A stretch of DNA of 20,497 bases from JBKPIY01 sp046730475 (GCA_046730475.1 JBKPIY010000046.1:1-20497); one strand, 5' to 3'; counted from the stretch's first letter, positions 9,309-16,260 are shown. Numbers and translations: made by a program. Notes: generated from the sequence alone by a model not told the origin.

Positions 9309-9709
9309 TCAGGACCAGATCGCGTCAAAGGCGTACTGGTCGAAGGGCAGGAGCCAACCCTCGGCGATCCTGCCGTCCGCGATCCGAAAAACCCCGACCG
9401 TCTCCCACTCCCGAACGGTGCCGCGGATCTGGCGCCCGTCCGCCCGCCAACTGGATCACGTACTCGTCATCCGCGAGAACTCTGTGGACGCGAGTGCGAA
9501 GGACCCCGCGCCCCGTCGCGCCGCCGGGCGAAGTAGTCCAGCACCCGCGGCTTGCCGCGGTAGTCGCCGGCGATTGGATTGCGGCCGGGAACGTGCCACG
9601 CGACCTCGTCGGTTAGCAGCGCGCCGACGGCCTCGACCCCCGTCTCGCCGCCGTAGAAGCTCCATTGCGCCGCGTGGAAGCGACGAACCAGCCGCTGGTT
9701 GGGATTCAC
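9309..9709 (-). pseudogene. SnoaL-like (NTF2 fold) gene with two +1 frameshifts
   Basis: GTG 9709-9707 overlaps the stop of the upstream SnoaL-like gene as GTGA. The frame reads NQRLVRRFHAAQWSFYGG through KPRVLDYFARRRDGAR, then shifts by one base at the G run 9504-9507. It continues as VLRTRVHRVLADDEYVIQLAGG, shifts again near the G run 9435-9437, and finishes with GTVREWETVGVFRIADGRI and a WLLPFDQYAFDAIWS tail before TGA 9311-9309. Removing one G from each run restores a single SnoaL-like polyketide-cyclase/NTF2-fold protein of about 132 residues. The pattern fits homopolymer sequencing errors as well as a real pseudogene. Its function would be small-ligand binding or isomerisation; no catalytic claim can be made. 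Confidence 0.72.
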
Positions 9710-10182
9710 GCTTGTGGCGGAGTCGGTCGGAAGCCCTCGCATGCGAGCCGGTGCCGCGCGCGGGCCAGGAAGTCGACGATCGCCGCGGTGTCGAAGTGGA
9801 ACATCTGGGCCCGGGCAAACCTCCCCTGGCGAACCTCGTAGAGACCGAGTACGGGCGAGTCGAAGCGCTCGCCGGTGGGATCGACGGCCCTCTGGCGATA
9901 CACCACCACGACCTCCCTGTCGTTCGCTGCGACCACCCGCGGGTCCATCCTTCTCTCAGCTTCGGTGGGCTGAAGAGGGCCCCACGTTCCCAGCCAGGTG
10001 TGTTCGGGAGCGCGCTCGAGCCGCTCGCGGATGTCCTCCCGGCCGCGGAAGGTGCCCCCGTAGGGGAGCGACGGCGCGTCATGGAACTCCACCTCCGGGT
10101 GGTAGAGGGCAAACAACGCTGCCCGGTCGCGCCGCTCGACCGCCCTGAAGGTCTCCAGCACGACATCAATGTTGTTGCTCAT
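9706..10182 (-). CDS. SnoaL-like / NTF2-fold protein
   Basis: The 158-residue protein shows the NTF2-like signature of SnoaL-type proteins: an N-terminal helix (VVLETFRAVERRDRAALFALY), HPEVEFHDAP, the YGGTFRGREDIRE loop, and alternating strands ending VYRQRAVDPTGERFDSPVLG and FARAQMFHFD. Members act as polyketide cyclases, isomerases or ligand carriers. ATG 10182 was chosen because GGAGG lies six bases upstream; a longer frame to 10257 would swallow the leader. The gene is followed with a GTGA overlap by a second SnoaL-like gene, and it diverges from a tetR gene with a shared operator. It is therefore likely induced by a small molecule that relieves the TetR repressor. Confidence 0.82.
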   Translation of the reverse strand: MSNNIDVVLETFRAVERRDRAALFALYHPEVEFHDAPSLPYGGTFRGREDIRERLERAPEHTWLGTWGPLQPTEAERRMDPRVVAANDREVVVVYRQRAVDPTGERFDSPVLGLYEVRQGRFARAQMFHFDTAAIVDFLARARHRLACEGFRPTPPQA

Positions 10183-10217
10183 GTCGTCCTCCAAATGCTC
10201 GCTTTGTTGGCGCCCGC

Positions 10218-10233
10218 GGCGTCGCGCGACGCC
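10218..10233. repeat. 16-bp perfect palindrome in the leader of the SnoaL operon
   Basis: GGCGTCGCGCGACGCC reads the same on both strands. It sits between the TetR operator and the SnoaL-like start, inside the predicted 5' leader (about 35 bases before the ATG). It could fold as a stable hairpin near the ribosome binding site or be a second protein site. Nothing else supports either role. Confidence 0.4.
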
Positions 10234-10262
10234 TGTCGGGATGAGCTTCCCGGGCACGGGGT

Positions 10263-10286
10263 ATTTTAAACCATTTGGTCTAAAAT
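10263..10286. promoter_or_regulatory. 24-bp TetR operator overlapping divergent -10 boxes
   Basis: ATTTTAAACCA (10263-10273) and TGGTCTAAAAT (10276-10286) are inverted repeats around TT, with one mismatched pair. The outer ends are TAAAAT on each strand (10281-10286 on plus, 10268-10263 on minus), which serve well as -10 hexamers for the tetR gene and the SnoaL operon respectively. A bound TetR dimer would therefore shut both promoters. The plus -10 leaves eleven bases to the tetR GTG. Confidence 0.75.
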
Positions 10287-10297
10287 TCCCCGCCGCT

Positions 10298-10927
10298 GTG
10301 GGCCGACCGCGGCTTCACTCCGACGAAGCGATCCTCGACGCAGCCCGGACCCTGGTCCTCGAGGGCGGGGCCCGCTCGGCCACCCTCAACGCGATCGCGG
10401 AAGCCAGTGGGGCGCCGAAGGGCTCGATCTATCACCGCTTCGCTTCGCTTGAGGAGCTGCTCGCCGCGATGTGGATCCGCGCCGTTCGCCGCTCCCAGCG
10501 GGCGTTCATCGAAGCGCTCGAAGAGCCCGACGCGATCAGCGCAGCGATCGCCGGCGCCTTGTCGATCCACGACTTCGCTCGGCACCATCCCGCGGACGCG
10601 CGCCTGCTCGCCTCGCTGCGGCGCGAGGATCTGATCGCGAGGGTCGAGGAGCCCCGGCTCCGGGGCGAGCTCGCGGAGCTCAACCGCCCCCTCCAGAAGG
10701 CCCTGGCAGAGCTCGCCGGTCGACTGTTCGGGCGGCTAACGCCCGCCGGGCTCGAGCGGACCGTCTGCGCCGTCGTCGACCTTCCGATCGGCGCGATCCG
10801 CCGCCACCTGATCGCCGGGGCTCCACTTCCGACCACGCTCCGCACCCAACTCGAGGCGGCCGTCCGCGCCGCGCTCCTCGAGGCGGGCGCCGGAAACAGC
10901 CCCGCCCCAACTAACGGGGGCGGATAG
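10298..10927 (+). CDS. TetR/AcrR family transcriptional repressor
   Basis: The 209-residue protein starts GRPRLHSDEAILDAARTLV and has the TetR HTH (about 27-48: ATLNAIAEASGAPKGSIYHRF). A helical ligand-binding domain follows. GTG 10298 was chosen because the conserved domain begins there and because upstream codons of the same frame run through the operator. A near-perfect 24-bp palindrome lies twelve bases upstream. It probably represses itself and the divergent SnoaL-like pair. The ligand is not predictable. Confidence 0.9.
   Translation: MGRPRLHSDEAILDAARTLVLEGGARSATLNAIAEASGAPKGSIYHRFASLEELLAAMWIRAVRRSQRAFIEALEEPDAISAAIAGALSIHDFARHHPADARLLASLRREDLIARVEEPRLRGELAELNRPLQKALAELAGRLFGRLTPAGLERTVCAVVDLPIGAIRRHLIAGAPLPTTLRTQLEAAVRAALLEAGAGNSPAPTNGGG
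10902..10923 (+). terminator. Hairpin at the end of tetR
   Basis: CCGCCCC (10902-10908) pairs with GGGGCGG (10917-10923) around AACTAACG, overlapping the last codons of tetR. There is no T-run after it, so intrinsic termination is uncertain. It lies between convergent genes (tetR and marR), where a terminator would be expected. Confidence 0.35.
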
Positions 10928-10965
10928 GCGCCGACCCTAGCTCTCGTCGCCACGCAAGGTTCGGA

Positions 10966-11472
10966 TCAGCGCCGGCCACCCGGATCGATCGGACCGGCGC
11001 GGTGAGTTGCGTCGGTGTTCGCGTAGGTGACGCCCGTGGCGCCGGCGTTGGCCGGTTGCGCAAGTCGGCGAAGGAACCGCATTGCCTCCGGTGCTGGGAC
11101 GTCGGCGAAGAAATTGGAGTCGACCTTCTCGACGATCGCGATCGCTCGCGGCGCGAGCCGCGCCCCTCGCCTGGTCACGCGCAGCCGGCGGGCGCGGGCA
11201 TCGGCCGTGTCGACCCCGCGTTCGATCAGGCCCTTGCGCTCGAGGCTGCGCAGCACCTGCGAGGTCATCTTGATGTCGGTGCCTGCCTGCGCGGCCAGCG
11301 CGATCTGGGTTGGGCGCTCGCCCTGCTCGTTCAGCCACCAGGTGCAGGCGAGTAGCACGAACTGGACATGGGTGAGGTCGAACGGCGCCAGCGCCCGCGC
11401 GATGTCACGCTGCCAGCGCAGCGTTGCGTGCCAGAGCAGAAATCCGGGGCTGTCGTTTGGGTGCAGCGGCAT
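10966..11472 (-). CDS. MarR family transcriptional regulator
   Basis: The 168-residue protein shows the MarR fold: LLWHATLRWQRDIARALAPFDLTHVQFVLLA (helices 1-2), the winged helix with PTQIALAAQAGTDIKMTSQVLRSLERKGLIER, then the wing VDTADARARRLRVTRRGARLA. The DxRxR-type wing arginines are present. ATG 11472 overlaps the real stop of the preceding SRPBCC gene as TGATG. A longer frame that appears to fuse the two is an artefact of a frameshift in the SRPBCC gene. The pair forms an operon behind a 33-bp dyad that is the likely MarR operator, so autoregulation is expected. The last 25 residues are low-complexity and not part of the fold. Confidence 0.88.
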   Translation of the reverse strand: MPLHPNDSPGFLLWHATLRWQRDIARALAPFDLTHVQFVLLACTWWLNEQGERPTQIALAAQAGTDIKMTSQVLRSLERKGLIERGVDTADARARRLRVTRRGARLAPRAIAIVEKVDSNFFADVPAPEAMRFLRRLAQPANAGATGVTYANTDATHRAGPIDPGGRR

Positions 11473-11892
11473 CAAGACTCGGCGCGCTCGACCAGCGCGG
11501 CGAGGGTGTGCGGGAAGTCGGCGCTGATCTCGGGGCCGATCTGCGGCCCAAGCCTGTTTGCGGCCGGGCCGGTGATCTCCATCCGGTAAGTGACGCGCAC
11601 GCGCATACCGTCGAGACGGTCGACGCGGTGGACCGTCCGCACGATGATCTCGCCCAGTTCGGCCTCGTCGACGAAGAGCTCGGGCTCGACCGCCTCCGCG
11701 AGCCGAAGCTCGACCGGCTCCTCCCCCGATCGGGGTCATCAGGATCCTGCTGCCGGCCGCGAACGGTCCCACCAGCTCGATCCGCTCGATGTCGCCGTTC
11801 CACGCAGGCCATCCCGGAACGTCGGCCCACAGCCGCCAGATCTCCTCGGGGGCCGCGCTCGTCTCAACCCTGTATTCCTTCACCCACATCAT
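11472..11892 (-). pseudogene. SRPBCC (START/Bet v1-like) family gene with a single-base frameshift
   Basis: The N-terminal part (MMWVKEYRVETSAAPEEIWR, WADVPGWPAWNGDIERIEL, FAAGSRILMTPIG) is a textbook SRPBCC start. The frame is lost at the five-G run 11723-11727. Dropping one G gives MTPIGEEPVELRLAEAVEPE, then LFVDEAELGEIIVRTVHRV, the strand MRVRVTYRMEITGPAANRLG and the C-terminal helix FPHTLAALVERAES, ending at TGA 11474-11472. The restored protein of about 139 residues matches the family length. These proteins bind hydrophobic ligands in a helix-grip pocket. ATG 11892 has AAGGAAG upstream. The break is either a sequencing error in a G run, a phase-variable site or a true mutation; the rest of the frame shows no decay. 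Confidence 0.8.
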
Positions 11893-11900
11893 GACTTCCT

Positions 11901-11933
11901 TAGTCTGTGCGTAGATGATCTGCGCACAGACTA
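11901..11933. promoter_or_regulatory. 33-bp dyad, MarR operator overlapping the SRPBCC-marR promoter
   Basis: TAGTCTGTGCGTAGAT (11901-11916) and ATCTGCGCACAGACTA (11918-11933) are inverted repeats around one G with 15 of 16 pairs matching. On the minus strand a TATAGT hexamer (11935 to 11930), the best -10 box for the SRPBCC-marR operon, overlaps the edge of the dyad. A bound MarR dimer or pair of dimers would block it. Length and symmetry are unusually high for a MarR site, which may mean two adjoining half-operators. Confidence 0.78.
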
Positions 11934-11961
11934 TACCAAAGGAGAATCACAAACGGTTCGG

Positions 11962-12852
11962 CTAGAACGCTGCGCGCAGCAGCACTCCCACCCAGGTGCG
12001 GAACGGCCGCCACCGTTCGGCGAGGGCGAGGAACGCGTCGTCGTCCGAGGCGACCTGAGGGGCTTCGTAGCGCTCGGCCGCTGCCGCTCGCAGACGAGGC
12101 TCGCTGAGGGTGATCGCGTCCGTCGGTCCCACCGCTCGCAGCAGAATCGCTTGTGACCAGAACGGGCCGATGCCGGGTAGCTCGAGCAGCTCGTCGATCG
12201 CTTCGTCGTGGTCGAGCGCGAGGAGCCGGTCACGATCGATGCGGCCTTCTGCTGCTGCGCGGGCGATGGAATGGAGGCGGCGCAGCTTTTCCTGGGAAAG
12301 TCCCTCGACGCTCGAGAGGGCGAGCAGCTGCTCGGGAGCGGGAAATGTCAAGAGCTGGGTGCCTTCGATGCTCAACGAGCCCCCGCGTTCCGCCGCTAGC
12401 CGGTCCCTGACTCGTGCCGCGACCGGCTGGCGCAGCCGAGCCGAGATCACGGCCCAGCAGGCTGCCTCGTACGGGGAGTGAAACAGGACCGGCCGGAGCC
12501 AGTCCGAGGCTCGCTGGAGCTCACCGACCACCGGATCTCGCTCGCCGAGCGCCGCGTATCCGGTTGCGTCGTGGTCGAGTGAGAGGATGCGCGCCGCCTG
12601 GGCACGGATGCGGCCCGAATCGGCTGCGGTGCTCTCCACGATCTCTCCACGAACGGTCCCGTCGCGGTCTTGACGGAGTACGACGCCCGCATCACCGCTC
12701 CAGTCGTCGACGAGGAAGCCGAGACGCACGACCCCCTCGTCCGGCTCCCGGTCCCCCTTGTTCGTCGGAGGCCAGCCGGCGATGAACCGGGCCGCCGAGG
12801 CAAGCGCGAATGGGCCACGGGGCCTGATCGAGAAGGTCGTGTCAGCGGGCAT
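11962..12852 (-). CDS. DNA-3-methyladenine glycosylase (AlkA-like, HhH-GPD superfamily)
   Basis: The 296-residue protein has the AlkA layout. An N-terminal beta domain (1-115) is followed by SPYEAACWAVISARL (126-140) and a helix-hairpin-helix LPGIGPFWSQAILLRAVG (225-242). In AlkA relatives the catalytic Asp follows about ten residues later in a PxxD segment; here that segment reads DAITLSEPRL with Glu251 at the equivalent place. The enzyme would excise alkylated bases from DNA. Glu in place of Asp may be a subfamily trait or a change of activity. It starts at ATG 12852, 23 bases after the stop of the MDR oxidoreductase gene on the same strand, so the two likely share a transcript. Confidence 0.78.
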   Translation of the reverse strand: MPADTTFSIRPRGPFALASAARFIAGWPPTNKGDREPDEGVVRLGFLVDDWSGDAGVVLRQDRDGTVRGEIVESTAADSGRIRAQAARILSLDHDATGYAALGERDPVVGELQRASDWLRPVLFHSPYEAACWAVISARLRQPVAARVRDRLAAERGGSLSIEGTQLLTFPAPEQLLALSSVEGLSQEKLRRLHSIARAAAEGRIDRDRLLALDHDEAIDELLELPGIGPFWSQAILLRAVGPTDAITLSEPRLRAAAAERYEAPQVASDDDAFLALAERWRPFRTWVGVLLRAAF

Positions 12853-12875
12853 TCGGCCGTCTGCTTGCCCGGCGT

Positions 12876-13823
12876 CTAGTGATCGCCGCCGACCTCGAGG
12901 ACAACCTTGCCGCGCTTGCCGGGCATCATCACGCGCTCGAACGCGCTGCGTGCCTCGGCGAGCGGAAAGACGGAGTCGACCACGGGCCGAACCGCGCCCT
13001 CGTCGACCAGCCGGGCGAGCTCGACGAGCTGGTCGCGGTTGGGCTCGACGACGAAGTAACTCGCCTCCACCCTCTCGCTGACCGCCGCCGGCGGCTCCTC
13101 GGCAACCGAAACGATCCTTCCGCGCTCGCCCACCAGAGCGGCCGAGCGCGCCAGCACCTCGCCGCCGACCGTGTCGAAGACGAAATCCACCGCTGCAACC
13201 GCCTGTTCGAACCGCAGGGCCGTACGATCGATGGCCTCGTTCGCTCCGAGCGCGAGCACGTCCTCGCCAGCGCCTGACGATGTCCCGATGATGTACGCGC
13301 CGCGCCAGCGCGCAAGCTGGGTCGCGAACTGCCCGACCCCGCCCGCCGCACCGTGGATCAGTACCCGCTCCCCCTCACGGAGCCGGCCGTGCTCGAACAA
13401 CCCCTGCCATGCCGTCAGCGCCGCCAGCGGGATCGAAGCACTCTCCACGTGGCTGAGCGTGCGCGGCTTCGCCGCGAGGAACGCCACCGGCACCAGCGTG
13501 TACTCGGCGGCGGCGCCGTCTCGGTCGAAGTCGGTGAGCGCCCAGACGGCGTCACCGACGGCGAGATCGGAGTCCGCGCCGAGGGCCGCGATCGTGCCTG
13601 ACAGCTCATACGATGGGATCGCGGGCAGACGATCGAACGGCCACTCGAGCTCGCCGCGCGTGATCGCGGCCGCGTGAACACGAACGAGCGCATCACCCGC
13701 CCCCACCCGCGGGATCTCGATCCGGTCGAGACCGAGCGCCGCAACGGTGCCGGGCGCATGCAGACGGATCGCAGACATCGCTTCGGTCGGACTCGTCATC
13801 TCGGCCGACCCTTGCGCATCCAT
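12876..13823 (-). CDS. Zinc-less medium-chain dehydrogenase/reductase (quinone oxidoreductase-like)
   Basis: The protein (about 315 residues from ATG 13823) has the MDR fold: a GroES-like N-terminal domain (GDALVRVHAAAITRGE, IPSYELSGTIAALG) and a Rossmann domain with HGAAGGVGQFATQLAR for NADPH. The catalytic-zinc and structural-zinc cysteines of alcohol dehydrogenases are missing, which puts it with the quinone oxidoreductase/enoyl reductase group. Starts at GTG 13832, ATG 13823 and ATG 13799 are possible. 13823 is preferred for a GGAG eight bases upstream. The gene is divergent from a marR gene, and a palindromic region between them suggests that regulator controls it. The partner glycosylase gene follows closely. 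Confidence 0.85.
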   Translation of the reverse strand: MDAQGSAEMTSPTEAMSAIRLHAPGTVAALGLDRIEIPRVGAGDALVRVHAAAITRGELEWPFDRLPAIPSYELSGTIAALGADSDLAVGDAVWALTDFDRDGAAAEYTLVPVAFLAAKPRTLSHVESASIPLAALTAWQGLFEHGRLREGERVLIHGAAGGVGQFATQLARWRGAYIIGTSSGAGEDVLALGANEAIDRTALRFEQAVAAVDFVFDTVGGEVLARSAALVGERGRIVSVAEEPPAAVSERVEASYFVVEPNRDQLVELARLVDEGAVRPVVDSVFPLAEARSAFERVMMPGKRGKVVLEVGGDH

Positions 13824-13850
13824 GTCAGGCACTCCGAATGTCGCTTCTTC

Positions 13851-13890
13851 GAAACTTTGTTTCCGGAAAGATTCTAGCTGGACATATACT
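13851..13890. promoter_or_regulatory. Divergent promoter/operator between the MDR and marR genes
   Basis: Two overlapping inverted repeats are seen: GAAAC-TTT-GTTTC (13851-13863) and TTTCCGGAAA (13860-13869). TAGAAT on the minus strand (13876 to 13871) is a good -10 box for the MDR gene; its start point would fall in the second dyad. On the plus strand TATACT (13885-13890) ends seven bases before the marR GTG. The dyads would let one bound MarR dimer affect both promoters. Confidence 0.6.
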
Positions 13891-13897
13891 TAGCGCG

Positions 13898-14404
13898 GTG
13901 ACCGACGAGGCTCCGGACCACATCGATCGGATCCTCGCCCAGTGGCGCCGCGAGCGACCTGACCTGGACACCGCGCCGATGGGAACCCTCGGCCGTCTCT
14001 TCCGCGCCGCCCAGCTCGCCGATGCCGCCCTCGCGAAGCCCATCGGCAGCTACGGGTTCCGGCCGGGCTGGTTCGACCTTCTCGCCGCCCTGCGCCGTGC
14101 CGGTGCGCCCCACGAGCTCAACCCGACCGCGCTGAGGCGCGCCACCCTGCTCTCCTCCGGGGGCATGACCAAGCGTCTCGACCGGCTCGCCGAAGCCGGC
14201 CTCATCGAGCGCAGGCCCGACCCCGCCGACCGCCGCGGCACCCTCGTCAGACTCACCCGCAAAGGCAAGACACTCATCGACAAGGCGATCGAGACGCACA
14301 TTGCCAACGAAAAGCGCCTCCTCGTGGCGCTCCAGGCCGATGACCAACGAGCGCTCGACCACCTCCTTCGCACGCTCCTGGCCAGCCTCGAACCATCGGA
14401 CTGA
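13898..14404 (+). CDS. MarR family transcriptional regulator
   Basis: The 168-residue protein has a dimerisation N terminus (DHIDRILAQWRRERPDLD), then a winged helix containing FDLLAALRRAGAPHELNPTAL, the recognition helix SSGGMTKRLDRLAEAGLIERRPDPADRRGTLVRLT and a C-terminal dimer helix. GTG 13898 is chosen over the upstream in-frame ATG at 13838 because the latter would read through the operator and because TATACT ends seven bases before the GTG, fitting a leaderless mRNA. It is divergent from the MDR oxidoreductase and probably senses an electrophile or phenolic that the MDR enzyme reduces. That link is by neighbourhood only. Confidence 0.88.
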   Translation: MTDEAPDHIDRILAQWRRERPDLDTAPMGTLGRLFRAAQLADAALAKPIGSYGFRPGWFDLLAALRRAGAPHELNPTALRRATLLSSGGMTKRLDRLAEAGLIERRPDPADRRGTLVRLTRKGKTLIDKAIETHIANEKRLLVALQADDQRALDHLLRTLLASLEPSD

Positions 14405-14447
14405 GGGCCGCTCGCGCGACGCTCACGCGGTCGCCGCCCAAGAAATG

Positions 14448-14476
14448 GGAAAACCCTGCGAGTTGCAGGGTTTTCC
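14448..14476. terminator. Bidirectional hairpin terminator between marR and rnpB
   Basis: GGAAAACCCTGC (14448-14459) pairs perfectly with GCAGGGTTTTCC (14465-14476) around GAGTT. On the minus strand it sits directly after the RNase P RNA 3' end; on the plus strand it is 43 bases after the marR stop and is followed by TTTA. It therefore can serve both converging transcripts. Confidence 0.75.
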
Positions 14477-14479
14477 TTT

Positions 14480-14804
14480 AGCGGGCCTGTAAGCCGGATT
14501 CTGTCGGGGGCAGCCATCCATCTGTGCGGCCCACCTGGACCTCGCCGGGCAGGGTCGACGGTCCTGCTTGGCCTTGCACCGGGCGGGGTTTGCCGTGCGC
14601 GTCCGCGTCACCGCGGCGCCGGTGCGCTCTTACCGCACCATTTCACCTTTGCCTGTGCGCGGCTCACGTGAGGCCGCGCCATCGGCCGTGTCTTTTCTGT
14701 GGCACTTTCCCGCGGGTTTCCCCGGGTGGGCGTTACCCACCGCCCTCGCCCTGTGGTGTCCGGACTTTCCTCGAAGGCATCACCTCCGCGACTGCCTGAC
14801 CCGC
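14480..14804 (-). ncRNA. rnpB: RNase P RNA, type A
   Basis: Read on the minus strand the conserved core is plain: GAGGAAAGTCCGGAC near the 5' end (P4 5' strand region), then a P10/11-like region, AAAGGTGAAATGGTGCGGTAAGAG (conserved GGTGAAA..GGTAAGAGC), and near the 3' end ACAGAATCCGGCTTACAGGC. The ends GCGGG and CCCGC pair as P1. The 325-base length fits a type A ribozyme, which trims the 5' leader of pre-tRNAs. A TACCAT -10 hexamer (minus, 14817 to 14812) ends seven bases before the 5' end. The terminator at 14448-14476 follows the 3' end. Confidence 0.95.
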
Positions 14805-14886
14805 ACAAGCAATGGTATCCCGGCCGCGCGGCCCGATGGGGCCGTTTTCGTGCGATCCCGCGGACCCGCGGCTCCGCGGAACCGCG

Positions 14887-15099
14887 TCAGCTCAGCTCGG
14901 AGCCGCAGTCGGCGCAGCCGTCCGCCGTGAGCCGGCCTCGGCACACCGGGCACTCGGCGTCTCCTCGAGCCGCGAGGTCCTCCCAGGCGCGGAGGACCAG
15001 GTCCTCGAGCGTCGACCCCGCCGGCTCGAAGAGCCGCCCCGCTTCGAGGTGCCGGCGCGGGCCGCGATCAAGGCGGTCCTCGGTCGCAACCGCGCTCAC
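14887..15099 (-). CDS. Small zinc-ribbon protein overlapping the end of lexA
   Basis: The 70-residue protein has a CPVC (50-53) and C62-A-D-C65 pair spaced by eight residues, a classic zinc-ribbon knuckle set, preceded by an amphipathic helix (TLEDLVLRAWEDLAA, 30-44). Its GTG start (15099-15097) overlaps the lexA stop as GTGA, and AGGAGG lies five bases upstream inside lexA, so it is a genuine coupled gene. It should be made whenever lexA is made, and so be SOS-induced. No family is recognised; a role in binding nucleic acid or a partner protein is possible. It is the last gene of the operon before rnpB. Confidence 0.75.
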   Translation of the reverse strand: MSAVATEDRLDRGPRRHLEAGRLFEPAGSTLEDLVLRAWEDLAARGDAECPVCRGRLTADGCADCGSELS

Positions 15100-15713
15100 A
15101 GCATCCTCCTGAACACTCCGACCACCTTTCCCACCACGCTCACGTCGCGGGTTCGCAGCGGCTTCATCGACTTGTTCTCCGGCTGCAGGCGGATGTGGTC
15201 GCTCTCGCGGAAGAACCGCTTCACCGTCGCGTCGTCGCCGAGGAGCGCGACCACGATCGCGCGGTTCCGAGCCTCGTCCGCCGGGCGGACGACGACGTAG
15301 TCGCCCTCGAGGATCCCGGCGTCCTTCATGCTGTCGCCACGGATCCTGAGGACGAAGTCGCCGGTCTCCCCGCCGATCACCGACGGCACCTGGAGGTAGT
15401 CCTCGATGTTCTCCTCGGCCAGGATCGGCTCGCCCGCGGCCACGTTCCCGACCAGGGGCAGCCCCGAGGGGCGGACCGCGCGCCTCGCCTTCTCGACCAG
15501 CACCTCCATCGCCCGCGGCTTGGTCGGGTCGCGCTTCAGGACCCCGAGGCTCTCCAGCTTGGCGAGGTGGGCGTGCACGGTCGAGGAGGAGTGAAGGCCT
15601 ACCGCCTTGCCGATCTCCCGGACCGTGGGCGGATAGCCGTGTTGGCGCAGGTAGCGGCGGATGTAGTCGAAGATCTCCTGCTGCCGCTTGGTCAGGTCCT
15701 TGACGATGTCCAT
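15096..15713 (-). CDS. lexA: LexA repressor (SOS response)
   Basis: The 205-residue protein represses SOS genes and cleaves itself when RecA filaments form. The N-terminal winged helix (1-70: LTKRQQEIFDYIRRYLRQHG, PPTVREIGKAVGL, HAHLAKLE) is followed by the cleavage site Ala93-Gly94 (VAAGEP), the nucleophile Ser128 in RGDSM and the general base Lys165 in ATVKRF. ATG 15713 is chosen for the standard MDIVKDLTKRQ start and the GGGGAGAG before it. A perfect SOS box lies 57 bases upstream, so it is autoregulated. It is co-transcribed with the small zinc-ribbon gene and divergent from a tRNA-Leu gene. Confidence 0.96.
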   Translation of the reverse strand: MDIVKDLTKRQQEIFDYIRRYLRQHGYPPTVREIGKAVGLHSSSTVHAHLAKLESLGVLKRDPTKPRAMEVLVEKARRAVRPSGLPLVGNVAAGEPILAEENIEDYLQVPSVIGGETGDFVLRIRGDSMKDAGILEGDYVVVRPADEARNRAIVVALLGDDATVKRFFRESDHIRLQPENKSMKPLRTRDVSVVGKVVGVFRRML

Positions 15714-15769
15714 TGGCTCTCCCCTTACTTGGGATCGGCGGAAGAGCGGTCCCGCGATTGGCGACTGGC

Positions 15770-15783
15770 CGAACACATGTTCG
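15770..15783. promoter_or_regulatory. LexA operator (SOS box)
   Basis: CGAACACATGTTCG is a full match to the CGAAC-N4-GTTCG operator of Gram-positive and actinobacterial LexA. It sits directly downstream of a TAGTCT -10 hexamer on the minus strand (15791 to 15786), so LexA binding would block transcription initiation of lexA and the zinc-ribbon gene. Confidence 0.9.
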
Positions 15784-15863
15784 TGAGACTAGCGCGCCCG
15801 GCGGACGACTTCAACCCCGATCCCGGCGGTTCGCCCGCAAACGGCGAGCGGTGGGCGCGAGGC

Positions 15864-15869
15864 TAGAAT
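15864..15869 (+). promoter_or_regulatory. -10 element of tRNA-Leu
   Basis: TAGAAT lies eleven bases before the mature tRNA start, a good -10 position for a short-leader pre-tRNA. No convincing -35 hexamer is seen upstream. Confidence 0.5.
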
Positions 15870-15880
15870 CCACCCGGCAA

Positions 15881-15967
<87 letters not shown>

Positions 15968-15968
15968 C

Positions 15969-16002
15969 TACGAAACCCCCGCTAACCAGGGGGTTTCGTA
16001 TT
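15969..16002 (+). terminator. Intrinsic terminator of tRNA-Leu
   Basis: TACGAAACCCCC (15969-15980) and GGGGGTTTCGTA (15989-16000) form a perfect 12-bp stem with loop GCTAACCA, followed by TTT. It starts two bases after the mature tRNA end. Confidence 0.85.
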
Positions 16003-16260
16003 TGGCGGAGCGGTCCGCTCGACACCAACGGCGCGAGCCGTGGTTCCAATAGGGTTCCATTTCTAGGCGAGGTCGCGCTGCGAGGCACGATCGCTTCCCT
16101 TCGCCTGGGGTAGTTAAATCTCCGTCAAGTCCTGAGGGCAGGTCCGCCGGGGTACCGCGGCGGGGTTGAGCGGAGGGCCGGGACCGGCGGGCAGCTCGGA
16201 GGCGCGATCGTAGGAATCGGCAGCTCAAGCCAGCCGGTCAGACCGCCGACTCGAGGGGTG

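Noticed and set aside
10966..11892. A 308-residue open frame that looks like an SRPBCC-MarR fusion
   Set aside because: The middle (about residues 57-139) is out-of-frame Arg/Gly-rich sequence. The SRPBCC homology continues in another frame after a G run and ends with TGATG at the MarR start, so these are two genes.
14829..14848. Hairpin CGGCCC-GATG-GGGCCG followed by TTTT
   Set aside because: The T-run is on the plus strand, where no gene ends; on the minus strand it lacks a U tract. Probably chance in GC-rich DNA between the zinc-ribbon gene and rnpB.
14861..14887. Three CCGCGG repeats
   Set aside because: Short palindromic GC words are common in this composition and no spacing or context supports a function.
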